Of a stretch of 64,000 nt of DNA, positions 1-9,308 are shown piece after piece. Numbering within the stretch: position 1 is the first letter of the stretch; the number at the start of each line of letters is the position of its first letter. A program made the position numbers and the translations under genes. Source of the DNA: Marivita cryptomonadis (lineage in GTDB: Bacteria > Pseudomonadota > Alphaproteobacteria > Rhodobacterales > Rhodobacteraceae); NCBI RefSeq assembly GCF_002115725.1, contig NZ_JFKD01000017.1, positions 34,554-98,553 on the forward strand. Reading direction: 5' to 3'. The notes beneath the pieces are model-generated. The model was not told the origin of the DNA. It ran no database searches and worked only from the letters and a program-made list of their open reading frames with translations.

Positions 1-2
1 AA

Positions 3-224
3 GAAGACCCATTGGGCCGGATGAGTGCCGCCAACCCGCTGCTGATCCCGCGCAATCACCAAATCGAAGCGATGATCACCGCGGCAGTCAACGGCGACGA
101 TGCCCCCTTCGCGCGCCTGATGACTGCATATGCGACGCCCTTTGCCGCAAATTCCAATGTCGACGATCTGCGTAGCCCGCCCGCCCCCGAAGAGGTGGTT
201 CAAGCCACGTTCTGCGGCACTTGA
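3..224 (+). CDS. selO: SelO/YdiU family protein AMPylase, C-terminal fragment
   Basis: This is the 3' end of a gene whose start lies outside the window; the frame is open from the left edge. The visible tail of about 73 residues has the NPLLIPRNHQIE block and ends in TFCGT, both of which I recognise from the C-terminus of alphaproteobacterial SelO (UPF0061/YdiU). SelO proteins are pseudokinase-fold enzymes that transfer AMP from ATP to protein hydroxyl side chains. None of the catalytic residues lie in the visible part, so activity cannot be judged. It converges on the following DMT transporter gene, overlapping its 3' end by 25 bp. Confidence 0.75.
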   Translation, partial: EDPLGRMSAANPLLIPRNHQIEAMITAAVNGDDAPFARLMTAYATPFAANSNVDDLRSPPAPEEVVQATFCGT

Positions 225-1114
225 GCCGCAGGCTTGCGCCGCCGGTTGATCAGCACAATCCCCACCGCGACAAGGCACATCGCACCGATGAAGCCCGGCC
301 CCACCGGCTCGTCCAGCAGCATCCAGCCCATGGCCACCGACAGAACCGGTGACAGGAAACTGAACGCCGCAATGTCCGACGCGGGGTAGATTGTCATCAG
401 CCGCAGCCAGAACAGAAACCCAAGGCTCGCCACGAACACCGCCTGAAAGCCCAAACCTGCAATGTGCAACGCCGTTGGGTCGCGCAAGAGATCTCCGAAC
501 AACGGTGCGACTGCCAACAGTCCAACGACCGACACGGACAATTGCCAGAACAACTGGCTTTCGGGTGTCAGCTCCGACACCTTCGTCAACCGCACCGTCA
601 GGGCAATTCCAGCCCATGCAAAGGCCGCCAGCAAAGCCAGCCCATCACCCAGAAGGCTGCCCGCCTGTCGCGACTGCGGGTCAAACAAGGCCCAGATCAC
701 CCCTGCCATGGCCAAGACCAATCCCAAGACGCGGCGCCAAGACAGGGTCTCTCCGGGCAATGTGAAATGCGCGATCAGAGCCAACCAGACCGGCATCGAA
801 TAAAACACGATCGACACCCGAGACACGGTGGTCAGGTCCAACGCGATGAACAGGAAAATGAATTCGATGGTGAACAGACCACCCAGCAAAAGGCCCGGCC
901 AGAATGTGCGCCGCAACCCTTCCAGTTTGCGCCCTCGCACCCAGAGCCACAGGGCAAGCACCAGCAGCGCGAAACCTGATCGCAACCCAGCGGCAAAGAC
1001 CGGGCCAAACCCGTCATTGGTGACCTTGATGACCACTTGGTTGAACGCCAACACGGTTGCGAACACCACAAGGCCCATCGCGCCGCCCAGATCAATTGCA
1101 TCCTTGCGTTCCAT
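200..1114 (-). CDS. DMT superfamily (EamA) transporter
   Basis: A 304-residue integral membrane protein with about ten hydrophobic helices arranged as two EamA halves, typical of 10-TM drug/metabolite exporters. I place the start at ATG 1114 (MERKDAIDLGG...), because the frame upstream to 1318 runs through the divergent DUF533 promoter region and is not hydrophobic. The substrate cannot be told from sequence; relatives export amino acids, nucleotides or metabolites. It is one of four EamA-type genes in the window (with those at 2073, 3461 and 49765). Its 3' end overlaps the convergent SelO-like gene by 25 bp. Confidence 0.85.
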   Translation of the reverse strand: MERKDAIDLGGAMGLVVFATVLAFNQVVIKVTNDGFGPVFAAGLRSGFALLVLALWLWVRGRKLEGLRRTFWPGLLLGGLFTIEFIFLFIALDLTTVSRVSIVFYSMPVWLALIAHFTLPGETLSWRRVLGLVLAMAGVIWALFDPQSRQAGSLLGDGLALLAAFAWAGIALTVRLTKVSELTPESQLFWQLSVSVVGLLAVAPLFGDLLRDPTALHIAGLGFQAVFVASLGFLFWLRLMTIYPASDIAAFSFLSPVLSVAMGWMLLDEPVGPGFIGAMCLVAVGIVLINRRRKPAAQVPQNVA

Positions 1115-1271
1115 TCGCGTCAGGGACACCCACCAGCGCTCTGGGTCAAGCGGAAAACGCGCCTGCAGGTCACAGTCAAATCCGCACAGCACAAAGGTTT
1201 TTCCACATCTCGCTCGCGAATCGGGCATCTTGAAGACAGCACAGACAACCTGATTGCCGGGAGTAGGAATT

Positions 1272-2057
1272 ATGAGTCTCATGGGAACATTGGCCAAAGT
1301 GGCCATCGGATATGCCACAGCTCGAGGCGTGGATCAGCTTTCGGGGGGCAAAGGCCTTGGCGGGCTGATGGGCGGCGCGCAGGTGTCCGGCGATAACCCG
1401 ATGGCACAAATTCAGGCGCAGCTGGGCCAGATGATGGGCGGGGCCGGTGGATCGAACCCGTTGGCCGGGATGATGGAAAAGATGCAATCCGGCGGGCTTG
1501 ACCTGTCTTCGATGATGGGCGGCGGGGCTGCCGGTCAGGACGCAGGCGACAAAGGTGGGCTGCTGTCTCAACTTGGTGGCGGCGGTGGTGCTGGTCTTGC
1601 CGGGCTTTTGGCGGCAGCCGGTGGCATGGCCGCAATGGGCGGCAAGAACATGGGCGGAATGCTTGACCAATTCGCAAAGTCGGGCGCAGCCGCTCCGCAG
1701 GCCGAAGAAACCGCAGCCCTGATGCTGCGTGCAATGATTCAAGCGGCAAAGTGTGACGGCGGCATCGACGAGGCCGAACGCGCCAAGATCCTCGACACTG
1801 TAGGCGACGATGCTGACGCCGACGACATCGCCTTCGTACAGGAACAACTGGCCGCGCCTGTAGATGTCGATGCGTTGGCCGCCGACACCCCTGCCCCGTT
1901 GCGCTCGCAAGTCTATTCCGCGTCGTTGATGGCGATCCGGCTCGACACCCAACCCGAAGCTCAATACCTTGACGCGCTGGCGCGTGCGATGGAGTTGGAT
2001 CAGCCGACGGTGAACGCGTTGCATATGCAGATGGGGATTCAGCCGCTCTACAGCTGA
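1272..2057 (+). CDS. DUF533 / TerB-fold family protein
   Basis: A 261-residue protein. Residues 1-140 are rich in Gly, Met and Ala with repeated GG and MMGG runs (low complexity). Residues 145-261 form an acidic alpha-helical domain of the DUF533/TerB type (EETAALMLRAMIQAAKCDG, then DEAERAKI). DUF533 proteins include the E. coli inner-membrane protein YebE; their biochemical role is unknown. The start is ATG 1272, preceded by GGAG/AGGA; the in-frame TTG at 1254 is less likely. It is divergent from the transporter at 200-1114 and is followed after 15 bp by another transporter gene, so the two may be co-transcribed. Confidence 0.8.
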   Translation: MSLMGTLAKVAIGYATARGVDQLSGGKGLGGLMGGAQVSGDNPMAQIQAQLGQMMGGAGGSNPLAGMMEKMQSGGLDLSSMMGGGAAGQDAGDKGGLLSQLGGGGGAGLAGLLAAAGGMAAMGGKNMGGMLDQFAKSGAAAPQAEETAALMLRAMIQAAKCDGGIDEAERAKILDTVGDDADADDIAFVQEQLAAPVDVDALAADTPAPLRSQVYSASLMAIRLDTQPEAQYLDALARAMELDQPTVNALHMQMGIQPLYS

Positions 2058-2072
2058 ACCTGACGCACATCC

Positions 2073-2918
2073 ATGAAAGGCATTTTGCTGGCGTGCCTCG
2101 GTGTCCTTATTTTGACACCGGACGCTCTTTTGATCCGTCTGTCCGGCCTCGAAGCGGCGCCCCTAGTGGCGTGGCGCGGACTGGCAATGGGATCGCTTTT
2201 CCTGATCGCAGCCTCGCTCACCGGCCAGTTGCGGCTGTTTCCCCGGCTGGCCTCTGGCGTCGGCATGGCATTGGTACTGGCACAATGGGCGAATGCGTCG
2301 CTGTTTGCGCCCGCCATTTCGCTGGCCCCCGTGGCCTTGGTGCTGATCGCGGTGGCGACGGTGCCGATTTGGGCTGCGATCCTGTCCCGCGTGCTTTACG
2401 GTCACCCCACGGGCACCGCGACATGGATCACCATCGCCGTGGTCAGCGTGGGCATCGTGATCGCAATGTCCGGCAAAAGCGATATCGCCTTCAGCGCAAC
2501 CGCATTGATCGGTGTGGCCTGCGGCCTTGGCGTGGCGCTCAGCCTTGCGCTCAGTTTCACGTTGTTGCGCCATAACCCGGACATGCCGCTGCTAACCGCA
2601 GTGGGAACCGGATCGCTGCTTGCAGGGTTGACCGCCTTGGCGATCACCTCGCCGCAAGAGATGGCATCCGGAACCACATGGGCCATCGCCATCGCCAGCT
2701 TTATCGTGCTGCCCGCCTCGTTTTACCTGATGTCCGAAGCCTCACGGCACACCGCATCGGTCAATGTCAGCCTTGTGCTTCTGCTCGAGACCGTGCTCGG
2801 GCCGCTTTGGGTCTGGGTCGTGATCGACGAAGCCCCCACGACAACCATGCTGACAGGTGGGACTATTGTGGTTGCAACGCTGGCCACCTATCTCTGGCAC
2901 CTCCGCCGCAGAGCGTGA
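2073..2918 (+). CDS. DMT superfamily (EamA) transporter
   Basis: A 281-residue protein with about ten predicted membrane helices in two EamA repeats, starting MKGILLACLGVLILTPDALL. It probably exports a small metabolite across the inner membrane; the substrate is unknown. It lies 15 bp after the DUF533 gene and 76 bp before the fur/mur start. No clear Shine-Dalgarno precedes ATG 2073, which suggests translation coupled to the upstream gene. Confidence 0.85.
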   Translation: MKGILLACLGVLILTPDALLIRLSGLEAAPLVAWRGLAMGSLFLIAASLTGQLRLFPRLASGVGMALVLAQWANASLFAPAISLAPVALVLIAVATVPIWAAILSRVLYGHPTGTATWITIAVVSVGIVIAMSGKSDIAFSATALIGVACGLGVALSLALSFTLLRHNPDMPLLTAVGTGSLLAGLTALAITSPQEMASGTTWAIAIASFIVLPASFYLMSEASRHTASVNVSLVLLLETVLGPLWVWVVIDEAPTTTMLTGGTIVVATLATYLWHLRRRA

Positions 2919-2994
2919 AAAAGTCGACCGCCCGTTCTGGCATTGATCCGCGCAGTTCGGTAAACCAATGCGCAGCAAGACAAGAGGCCCGGCG

Positions 2995-3405
2995 ATGTCC
3001 GAAACCATCCTTTCCCGCTGCGAAGCGCAGGGCCTGCGGCTCACCGAACAACGGCGCACCATCGCACAGGTGCTTGAGGATTCGACCGATCATCCGGATG
3101 TGGAGGAACTCTACGCCCGTGCATCGGGACGTGATCCGAACATTTCGATCGCGACAGTTTACCGGACGGTAAAATTGTTTGAAGAGGCGGGGATTCTCGA
3201 AAAAGTCGATTTCGGCGATGGCCGCGCGCGTTATGAAGACGCCGAGCGGGACCACCATGACCACCTGATCGACCTGCACACCGGCAAGGTCATCGAATTC
3301 GTCGATCCCGAGATTGAGGCGCTTCAGGAAAAGATCGCGGCCAAACTCGGCTACAAGCTGAAGGGTCACAAACTCGAACTTTACGGTGTGCCTATCAAGA
3401 AGTGA
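2995..3405 (+). CDS. fur: Fur family metal-responsive regulator (Mur type)
   Basis: A 136-residue Fur-family repressor. The N-terminal winged helix contains TEQRRTIAQVLEDS and SIATVYRTVKLFEEAGI (recognition helix); the metal-binding region contains RDHHDHLIDLHTGKVIEF. The sequence resembles the alphaproteobacterial Fur/Mur branch, which in Rhizobiales and Rhodobacterales mainly senses manganese (Mur), rather than Irr or Zur. The CXXC pairs of zinc-stabilised Fur proteins are absent, as is usual for this branch. I chose ATG 2995, preceded by AAGAGG, over ATG 2968. It sits between two EamA transporter genes. Whether it controls iron or manganese genes cannot be settled from sequence. Confidence 0.88.
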   Translation: MSETILSRCEAQGLRLTEQRRTIAQVLEDSTDHPDVEELYARASGRDPNISIATVYRTVKLFEEAGILEKVDFGDGRARYEDAERDHHDHLIDLHTGKVIEFVDPEIEALQEKIAAKLGYKLKGHKLELYGVPIKK

Positions 3406-3460
3406 CACACGCGCATGGCGGGCTCTGGCCTCTTGCGGAAAAGAGGCGTAGCTGAACCGC

Positions 3461-4354
3461 ATGCAAACCATGCGCGCCATCCTCCTGATGATCCTTGCAA
3501 TGGCGCTTCTCGCGCTCAGCGATGTGTTCATCAAACTGTCTTCACAGGTTTTTTCCCCAGGCTACGTGATGTTTCTCCTCAGCCTCGGGGGCACACTCTG
3601 CTTTATGCTGATTGCCAGATGGCAAGGCGCAAACCTGCTAAGCCGCGATGCATTTCACCCTTGGGTGCTGGCTCGAAGCGGGCTCGAGATCATGGGCGGG
3701 CTTGGGCTTGTTCTGTCCATCGGGGTGATCCCACTGTCGCTGTTCGCAGCGATTATGCAGATGGCACCACTGGTCGTAACGCTGGGTGCAGCGGTCTTTC
3801 TCAAGGAACCCGTGGGGCTGCGCCGCTGGCTGGCCATCCTCGTGGGGATCATCGGGATGCTGCTGGTGATCAAACCGGGAACCGACGGGTTTGAACCTGC
3901 CGCCCTTTTTGCTGTGATGGGTGTCTGCGGATTGGGCTTGCGCGATCTGATCACACGGCTCTCGCCGTCACATATCCCGTCGATTTCCTTGGCGACATGG
4001 GGGTTTACCGCCACCATCCCAATCGGCTTTGGCCTGATCCTTGTGTCCGAAGCCCCAACCAATGTCACCGCGATCACCGTGTGGCATATGGGGGCCGGGA
4101 TCATCGTCACCGCGCTTGGCTATTACGCGGTCACACAAGCGATGCGCATGGCCCCTGCCGCCATCGTGTCACCCTTCCGCTACACAAGGCTGATCTTCAC
4201 AATGAGCCTTGGCATCCTGATCTTCGGCGAACGCCCCGATGGCCTGACGCTCCTCGGTGCAGCCATCATTCTGAGCGCGGGGCTTTATGCGCTTTATCGT
4301 GAGCGCAAACTGGCGATGGAACAGGAACGGCTTCAAGCAGCCCCTTCCCGTTAG
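3461..4354 (+). CDS. DMT superfamily (EamA) transporter
   Basis: A 297-residue ten-helix membrane protein of the EamA type, starting MQTMRAILLMILAMALLALS; ATG 3470 is a possible alternative start. Two internally similar halves are visible (EPVGLRRWLAILVGIIGML ends the first half; FGERPDGLTLLGAAIILSAG ends the second). The C-terminus is a short charged tail. The substrate is unknown. It follows fur/mur by 55 bp in the same direction and precedes enolase by 78 bp. Confidence 0.85.
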   Translation: MQTMRAILLMILAMALLALSDVFIKLSSQVFSPGYVMFLLSLGGTLCFMLIARWQGANLLSRDAFHPWVLARSGLEIMGGLGLVLSIGVIPLSLFAAIMQMAPLVVTLGAAVFLKEPVGLRRWLAILVGIIGMLLVIKPGTDGFEPAALFAVMGVCGLGLRDLITRLSPSHIPSISLATWGFTATIPIGFGLILVSEAPTNVTAITVWHMGAGIIVTALGYYAVTQAMRMAPAAIVSPFRYTRLIFTMSLGILIFGERPDGLTLLGAAIILSAGLYALYRERKLAMEQERLQAAPSR

Positions 4355-5710
<1,356 letters not shown>

Positions 5711-5744
5711 TCTGTTTCGAATTTTCCTTTGGAAAATCCGACAG

Positions 5745-5771
5745 GCCGGGCGCTGCGCGCCCGGCTTTTTT
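5745..5771 (+). terminator. Rho-independent terminator after eno
   Basis: A GC-rich hairpin with GCCGGGCG pairing with CGCCCGGC, a short CTGCG loop, and then six T residues. It lies 34 bp downstream of the enolase stop. Confidence 0.9.
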
Positions 5772-5797
5772 GCATATTTATAAAAAGAAGAAGAACA
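5760..5797 (+). repeat. Rhodobacterales-type intergenic repeat, copy 1
   Basis: CCCGGC, a T-run and then GCATATTT, an A-rich stretch and GAAGAAG. The GCATATTT(N)7GAAGAAG core recurs at 18650-18684. It lies between the convergent ends of eno and ccmE and overlaps the eno terminator. The style matches a short dispersed intergenic element that I know from Rhodobacterales genomes; that attribution is from memory. Confidence 0.5.
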
Positions 5798-5804
5798 GGC
5801 CCGC

Positions 5805-6260
5805 TTAGCTGCCTGCGTTCGGATCTTTGTAGATGCCCTGCTCTTTCAAAGCGTCCACCACTTCGGCGGGCATGTATTCTTCGTCATGTTTGGCCAGAAT
5901 CTCAGACGCTTCAAACACGCCATTGATATAGCGCCCCGTGCCGACCATACCTTCGTTTTCAGTGAACAGGTCCGGCAGCACACCCGAATAGGTGACGGGC
6001 ACGGTCGCACCACCATCCGTGACGCTGAAGGACACGGTCGAGCCCTGACCGCGGACTATGGAGCCTTCCGTGACCAGACCGCCGATGCGGAAGGTCTCGT
6101 TGGGTGCCGGCGGCTCTGCGATCACCTGGCTGGGCGACCGGAAAAAGTTGATGCCATCGCGCATCCCGTAGCCGATCAGCGCCGTTGACAGGATCAAAGC
6201 GACCGTCGCCAATGCGATCACCTGAATACGGCGTTGTTTTTTCAGCGATTTCAGGGCCAT
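5805..6260 (-). CDS. ccmE: Cytochrome c maturation heme chaperone CcmE
   Basis: A 151-residue membrane-anchored periplasmic heme chaperone that carries heme covalently to the CcmFH ligase during c-type cytochrome assembly. The basic N-terminus (MALKSLKKQRR) is followed by one membrane segment at about residues 13-31 and an OB-fold domain. The LAKHDEEYMP motif contains the heme-attachment His (about H125) and the nearby Tyr (Y129). The start is ATG 6260, preceded by GGGAGG. The remaining ccm genes are not adjacent, but ccmI lies at 57872. A promoter is visible upstream at 6287-6314. Confidence 0.93.
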   Translation of the reverse strand: MALKSLKKQRRIQVIALATVALILSTALIGYGMRDGINFFRSPSQVIAEPPAPNETFRIGGLVTEGSIVRGQGSTVSFSVTDGGATVPVTYSGVLPDLFTENEGMVGTGRYINGVFEASEILAKHDEEYMPAEVVDALKEQGIYKDPNAGS

Positions 6261-6286
6261 GGCATCCTCCCAACCGGCTTTGGCAC

Positions 6287-6314
6287 TATATATACACCCA
6301 AAACCCATTCGCAA
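6287..6314 (-). promoter_or_regulatory. Predicted sigma-70 promoter for ccmE
   Basis: On the minus strand, TTGCGA (6314-6309) is separated by 16 bp from TATATA (6292-6287). It lies 27 bp upstream of the ccmE start codon, so the leader would be short, with a GGGAGG ribosome site. Confidence 0.5.
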
Positions 6315-6414
6315 ACTGCAGCAGATCAATTTGCCGCAGTTTGCTTTTGTTTTTCCGAACCCAAACGGGTCTAAGTGTCTTCAAACGAAGACGCTCGAGG
6401 CGACCCAAATAATC

Positions 6415-7443
6415 TTAGGGGAAGCATGGGGCGAGCATCAGGCCCGCCGTTTCGTCCAGCCCCAGCATCAGGTTCGCGTTCTGCAACGCCTGTCCCGATG
6501 AGCCCTTGGTCAGGTTGTCGAGCGCGGCAACGATGATCGCCCGCCCGTCGATCCGGTCACCTGTCACACCGATATGGCAGAAGTTCGATCCGCGCACATC
6601 GTGGGTCGATGGGGTTTCGCCAAACGGCAGCACTTCGATGAAAGGCTCTCCCGCATAAGCTTTAACCAGCGTTGCATGTACCGCCTGTGCATCGCCGCTG
6701 ACATAGCAGGTGGCAAGGATGCCCCGGTTCGCCGGGATCAGGTGCGGCGTGAACTGAACGCGCACCTCTTCACCCGCCAAGGCACTGAATTCCTGATCGA
6801 ATTCCCCCAGATGCCGATGCGTGCCGCCGACCGCGTAAGCGTTAGTGCCCTCAGACATTTCGGCATGCAGCAGGTTTTCTTTAAGCGACCGACCCGCACC
6901 GGAGACCGCGCATTTCAGGTCGAGGATGATGTCCTTGAAGCCGATCACCTTGTCCGAAATCAAAGGCCGCAGGATGTATTGTCCCGTGGCCGCGTTGCAC
7001 CCGGTGCCCGCCACCAACCGTGCATCACGGATGGCATCACGATAGAACTCGGTCAGGCCATAGACCGCCTCTTTCTGCATCTCGACGGCGGCATGTGGGT
7101 TGCCATACCATTTTTCATACGCCGCAGGATCACGCAGCCGGAAATCGGCAGAAAGGTCGACGATCTTCAGATGTGTCGGCAGCTTTGAAATTACCTCTTG
7201 GCTGGTCTTGTGCGGAAGCGCGCAAAAGCAAAGATCAATGCCCGAGAAATCAATCTCTTCCCATGTCACAAGCTTTGGCAGATCAAGGTGGCGCAAGAAC
7301 GGAAACACCTGCGCGATGGTCTGACCCGCCTTGGAGTTCGCGGCCAAGGCGGCGATCTCCATATCAGGATGGGTGGCGATGAGGCGCAGCAATTCGGCTC
7401 CGGTATAGCCGCTTGCGCCGATGATGGCGATTTTACAGGTCAT
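6415..7443 (-). CDS. argC: N-acetyl-gamma-glutamyl-phosphate reductase
   Basis: A 342-residue enzyme of arginine biosynthesis that reduces N-acetylglutamyl phosphate to the semialdehyde with NADPH. The N-terminal dinucleotide-binding motif is [15 protein letters not shown]. The catalytic Cys sits in [14 protein letters not shown], and [12 protein letters not shown] is the conserved His region. Start ATG 7443 ([15 protein letters not shown]) is chosen over upstream in-frame codons that lack family similarity. It lies 49 bp downstream of murI on the same strand and is probably the last gene of an acyltransferase-murI-argC unit. Confidence 0.95.
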   Translation of the reverse strand: MTCKIAIIGASGYTGAELLRLIATHPDMEIAALAANSKAGQTIAQVFPFLRHLDLPKLVTWEEIDFSGIDLCFCALPHKTSQEVISKLPTHLKIVDLSADFRLRDPAAYEKWYGNPHAAVEMQKEAVYGLTEFYRDAIRDARLVAGTGCNAATGQYILRPLISDKVIGFKDIILDLKCAVSGAGRSLKENLLHAEMSEGTNAYAVGGTHRHLGEFDQEFSALAGEEVRVQFTPHLIPANRGILATCYVSGDAQAVHATLVKAYAGEPFIEVLPFGETPSTHDVRGSNFCHIGVTGDRIDGRAIIVAALDNLTKGSSGQALQNANLMLGLDETAGLMLAPCFP

Positions 7444-7492
7444 TGGGTCACTCCCCGTGACGAATGGTAAGATAAAACGTGGGCAAAAAGGC

Positions 7493-8305
7493 TCAGGCGG
7501 CCTCGAACTGGATTCGTCGTCGCAGGAATTGCGTTGCGTGATCCGACACCCGCTTTGCATCGCCCGTGGTCAGAAACATCGACGCCTCGCCCTGCCCCAT
7601 CATGTTGGGGTGCCGGACAAGGTAATCGGCGAGGGATTCCGCCACCAGATTGGCCTGACTGTAGACAGCGACCTCTGGCCCCAGCGCATCCTGAAAGATC
7701 TCCTGCATCAGCGGATAATGCGTACACCCCAAAATGGCCGCTTGCGGGGTCGGCATCTTGCGCTTGAGTGCATCCACATGGGACCGTACCAGCGCTTCGG
7801 CCAAAATCATGTCGCCCTCTTCAATGGCATCCACCAGCCCGCCGCAGGCCTGAGCTTCGACATCGACGCCGATCGCACGGAAGGCCAATTCCCGCTGGAA
7901 CGCGCGGCTGCGCACGGTTGCGGGAGTGGCGAAAAGCGCCACATGCTGGACGGCAACTTCACGCGGCGGGGAATTGTCGCCCCATTGCCGTTCGGTCAGC
8001 GCTTCGATCAAGGGCACAAACACACCCAACACGCGCTTTTCGCGCGGAATCCAGCTTTCCTGCATCCGCCGGAGTGCCGCCGCAGAGGCGGTGTTGCAGG
8101 CCAGAATCACCAAATCGCAGCCTGCGTCCCACAGCCGTTCGGTCGCAGCGCAGGTCAGGGTATAGACATCGTCGGCATCGCGCACGCCGTAGGGCGCATG
8201 TTTGTTGTCGCCAAGATACACGAACGGCACGTCAGGCAGCCGCTTGGACACTGCATCCAGCACCGTCAGCCCACCTAGACCGCTGTCAAATACGCCTACC
8301 GCCAT
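7493..8305 (-). CDS. murI: Glutamate racemase
   Basis: A 270-residue cofactor-independent racemase supplying D-glutamate for peptidoglycan. It has the N-terminal [13 protein letters not shown] motif and the two catalytic cysteines in LACNTASA and [10 protein letters not shown]. The start is ATG 8305, 31 bp after the stop of the upstream acyltransferase gene. The cytoplasmic location and function are well established for the family. Confidence 0.95.
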   Translation of the reverse strand: MAVGVFDSGLGGLTVLDAVSKRLPDVPFVYLGDNKHAPYGVRDADDVYTLTCAATERLWDAGCDLVILACNTASAAALRRMQESWIPREKRVLGVFVPLIEALTERQWGDNSPPREVAVQHVALFATPATVRSRAFQRELAFRAIGVDVEAQACGGLVDAIEEGDMILAEALVRSHVDALKRKMPTPQAAILGCTHYPLMQEIFQDALGPEVAVYSQANLVAESLADYLVRHPNMMGQGEASMFLTTGDAKRVSDHATQFLRRRIQFEAA

Positions 8306-8336
8306 GTCGCCCTCGCGCACTCGGCAAGGGGTGGCG

Positions 8337-9215
8337 TTAATCGCGCACCCGGTGCCGCTCTTCAAACTCAAAGCCGTAGTCGTAAGACGTAAACGGCGTT
8401 GGAGACAGCTCATACGTGGCTTTGCGCAGAAAATCCATCAGCTCTCGCGCGTCTTTTTTGCGGATGTCGATTTCCTGCGCTGGGATCGGCGCGCCGATGA
8501 CGATGCGGACAGGCGTGTCGACGCGTTTGCGGAATTCCTTGATCAACAACCCCATGCGCAGCGTGCTATGCAGATGACTGGCCATCTGGAAAAGGCGGCT
8601 GGTGTGACCGTCGAAATAGATTGGCACAACGGTGGCGTTGGACTTGGCGATCATGCGGGCGGTGAACCCCCGCCAGCCGGGATCCATAGGTTTGGCAAAG
8701 GGTGTCACGGCGGTGGACACTGTGCCGCCGGGAAACACCCCAACACAGCCACCTTCGCGCAGATAATCCAGCGCCACCTTGCGGGTATCGATGTTCTGCG
8801 CGATGGCCTCTTTGGTTTCGTCGAAATTGACCGGCAGAATGACGCGATCCAGATCCGCTGCCTTGCGGAAAATCTTGTGCGCAAGAATGCGGAAATCGCC
8901 GCGCGTGACTGACAGAATGTGGCCCAGGATCAGCCCGTCCAAGATGCCGTACGGATGGTTGGCGATCACGATCAGCGGACCGGTGCGCGGGATATTGTCC
9001 AGCGACCCGCCGACCACATCAAGGCTGAGGCCATAGCGATCAACCATAACCTCCCAGAAATCGCGGCCTTGGGCGACTTCGTCCTGATAGCCTGCCGCGC
9101 GTTTGATCAGCGTCAGGCGTCCTGTCGCGTTTTCCATCAGGCGGATCATCGCGCGTCCCGGTTTGGAGCGGGCGGAGTACGAGTAGGATATGTCGCGGGC
9201 GGCGGAAGACGTCAC
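8337..9215 (-). CDS. Lysophospholipid acyltransferase family protein (PlsC-like)
   Basis: A 292-residue acyltransferase-domain protein. The acyl-acceptor motif reads NHPYGILDG, giving His-X5-Asp rather than the textbook HX4D. The FPGGTVST block and VVPIYFDG follow in the usual order. Such enzymes acylate lysophospholipid, lyso-ornithine lipid or glycerol-phosphate substrates at the inner membrane; the substrate cannot be assigned here. I chose GTG 9215, 8 nt after GGAG; TTG 9218 or ATG 9149 are alternatives. It heads a minus-strand cluster with murI and argC. Confidence 0.82.
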   Translation of the reverse strand: MTSSAARDISYSYSARSKPGRAMIRLMENATGRLTLIKRAAGYQDEVAQGRDFWEVMVDRYGLSLDVVGGSLDNIPRTGPLIVIANHPYGILDGLILGHILSVTRGDFRILAHKIFRKAADLDRVILPVNFDETKEAIAQNIDTRKVALDYLREGGCVGVFPGGTVSTAVTPFAKPMDPGWRGFTARMIAKSNATVVPIYFDGHTSRLFQMASHLHSTLRMGLLIKEFRKRVDTPVRIVIGAPIPAQEIDIRKKDARELMDFLRKATYELSPTPFTSYDYGFEFEERHRVRD

Positions 9216-9308
9216 CAATCAAGCTCCGAATACATTGGATCGCGCCCTGCTAGCGCGCTCTGATTTACCCGCAAAGATGTAACAGTTCCTTAACGGCCAT
9301 ATGACGCA

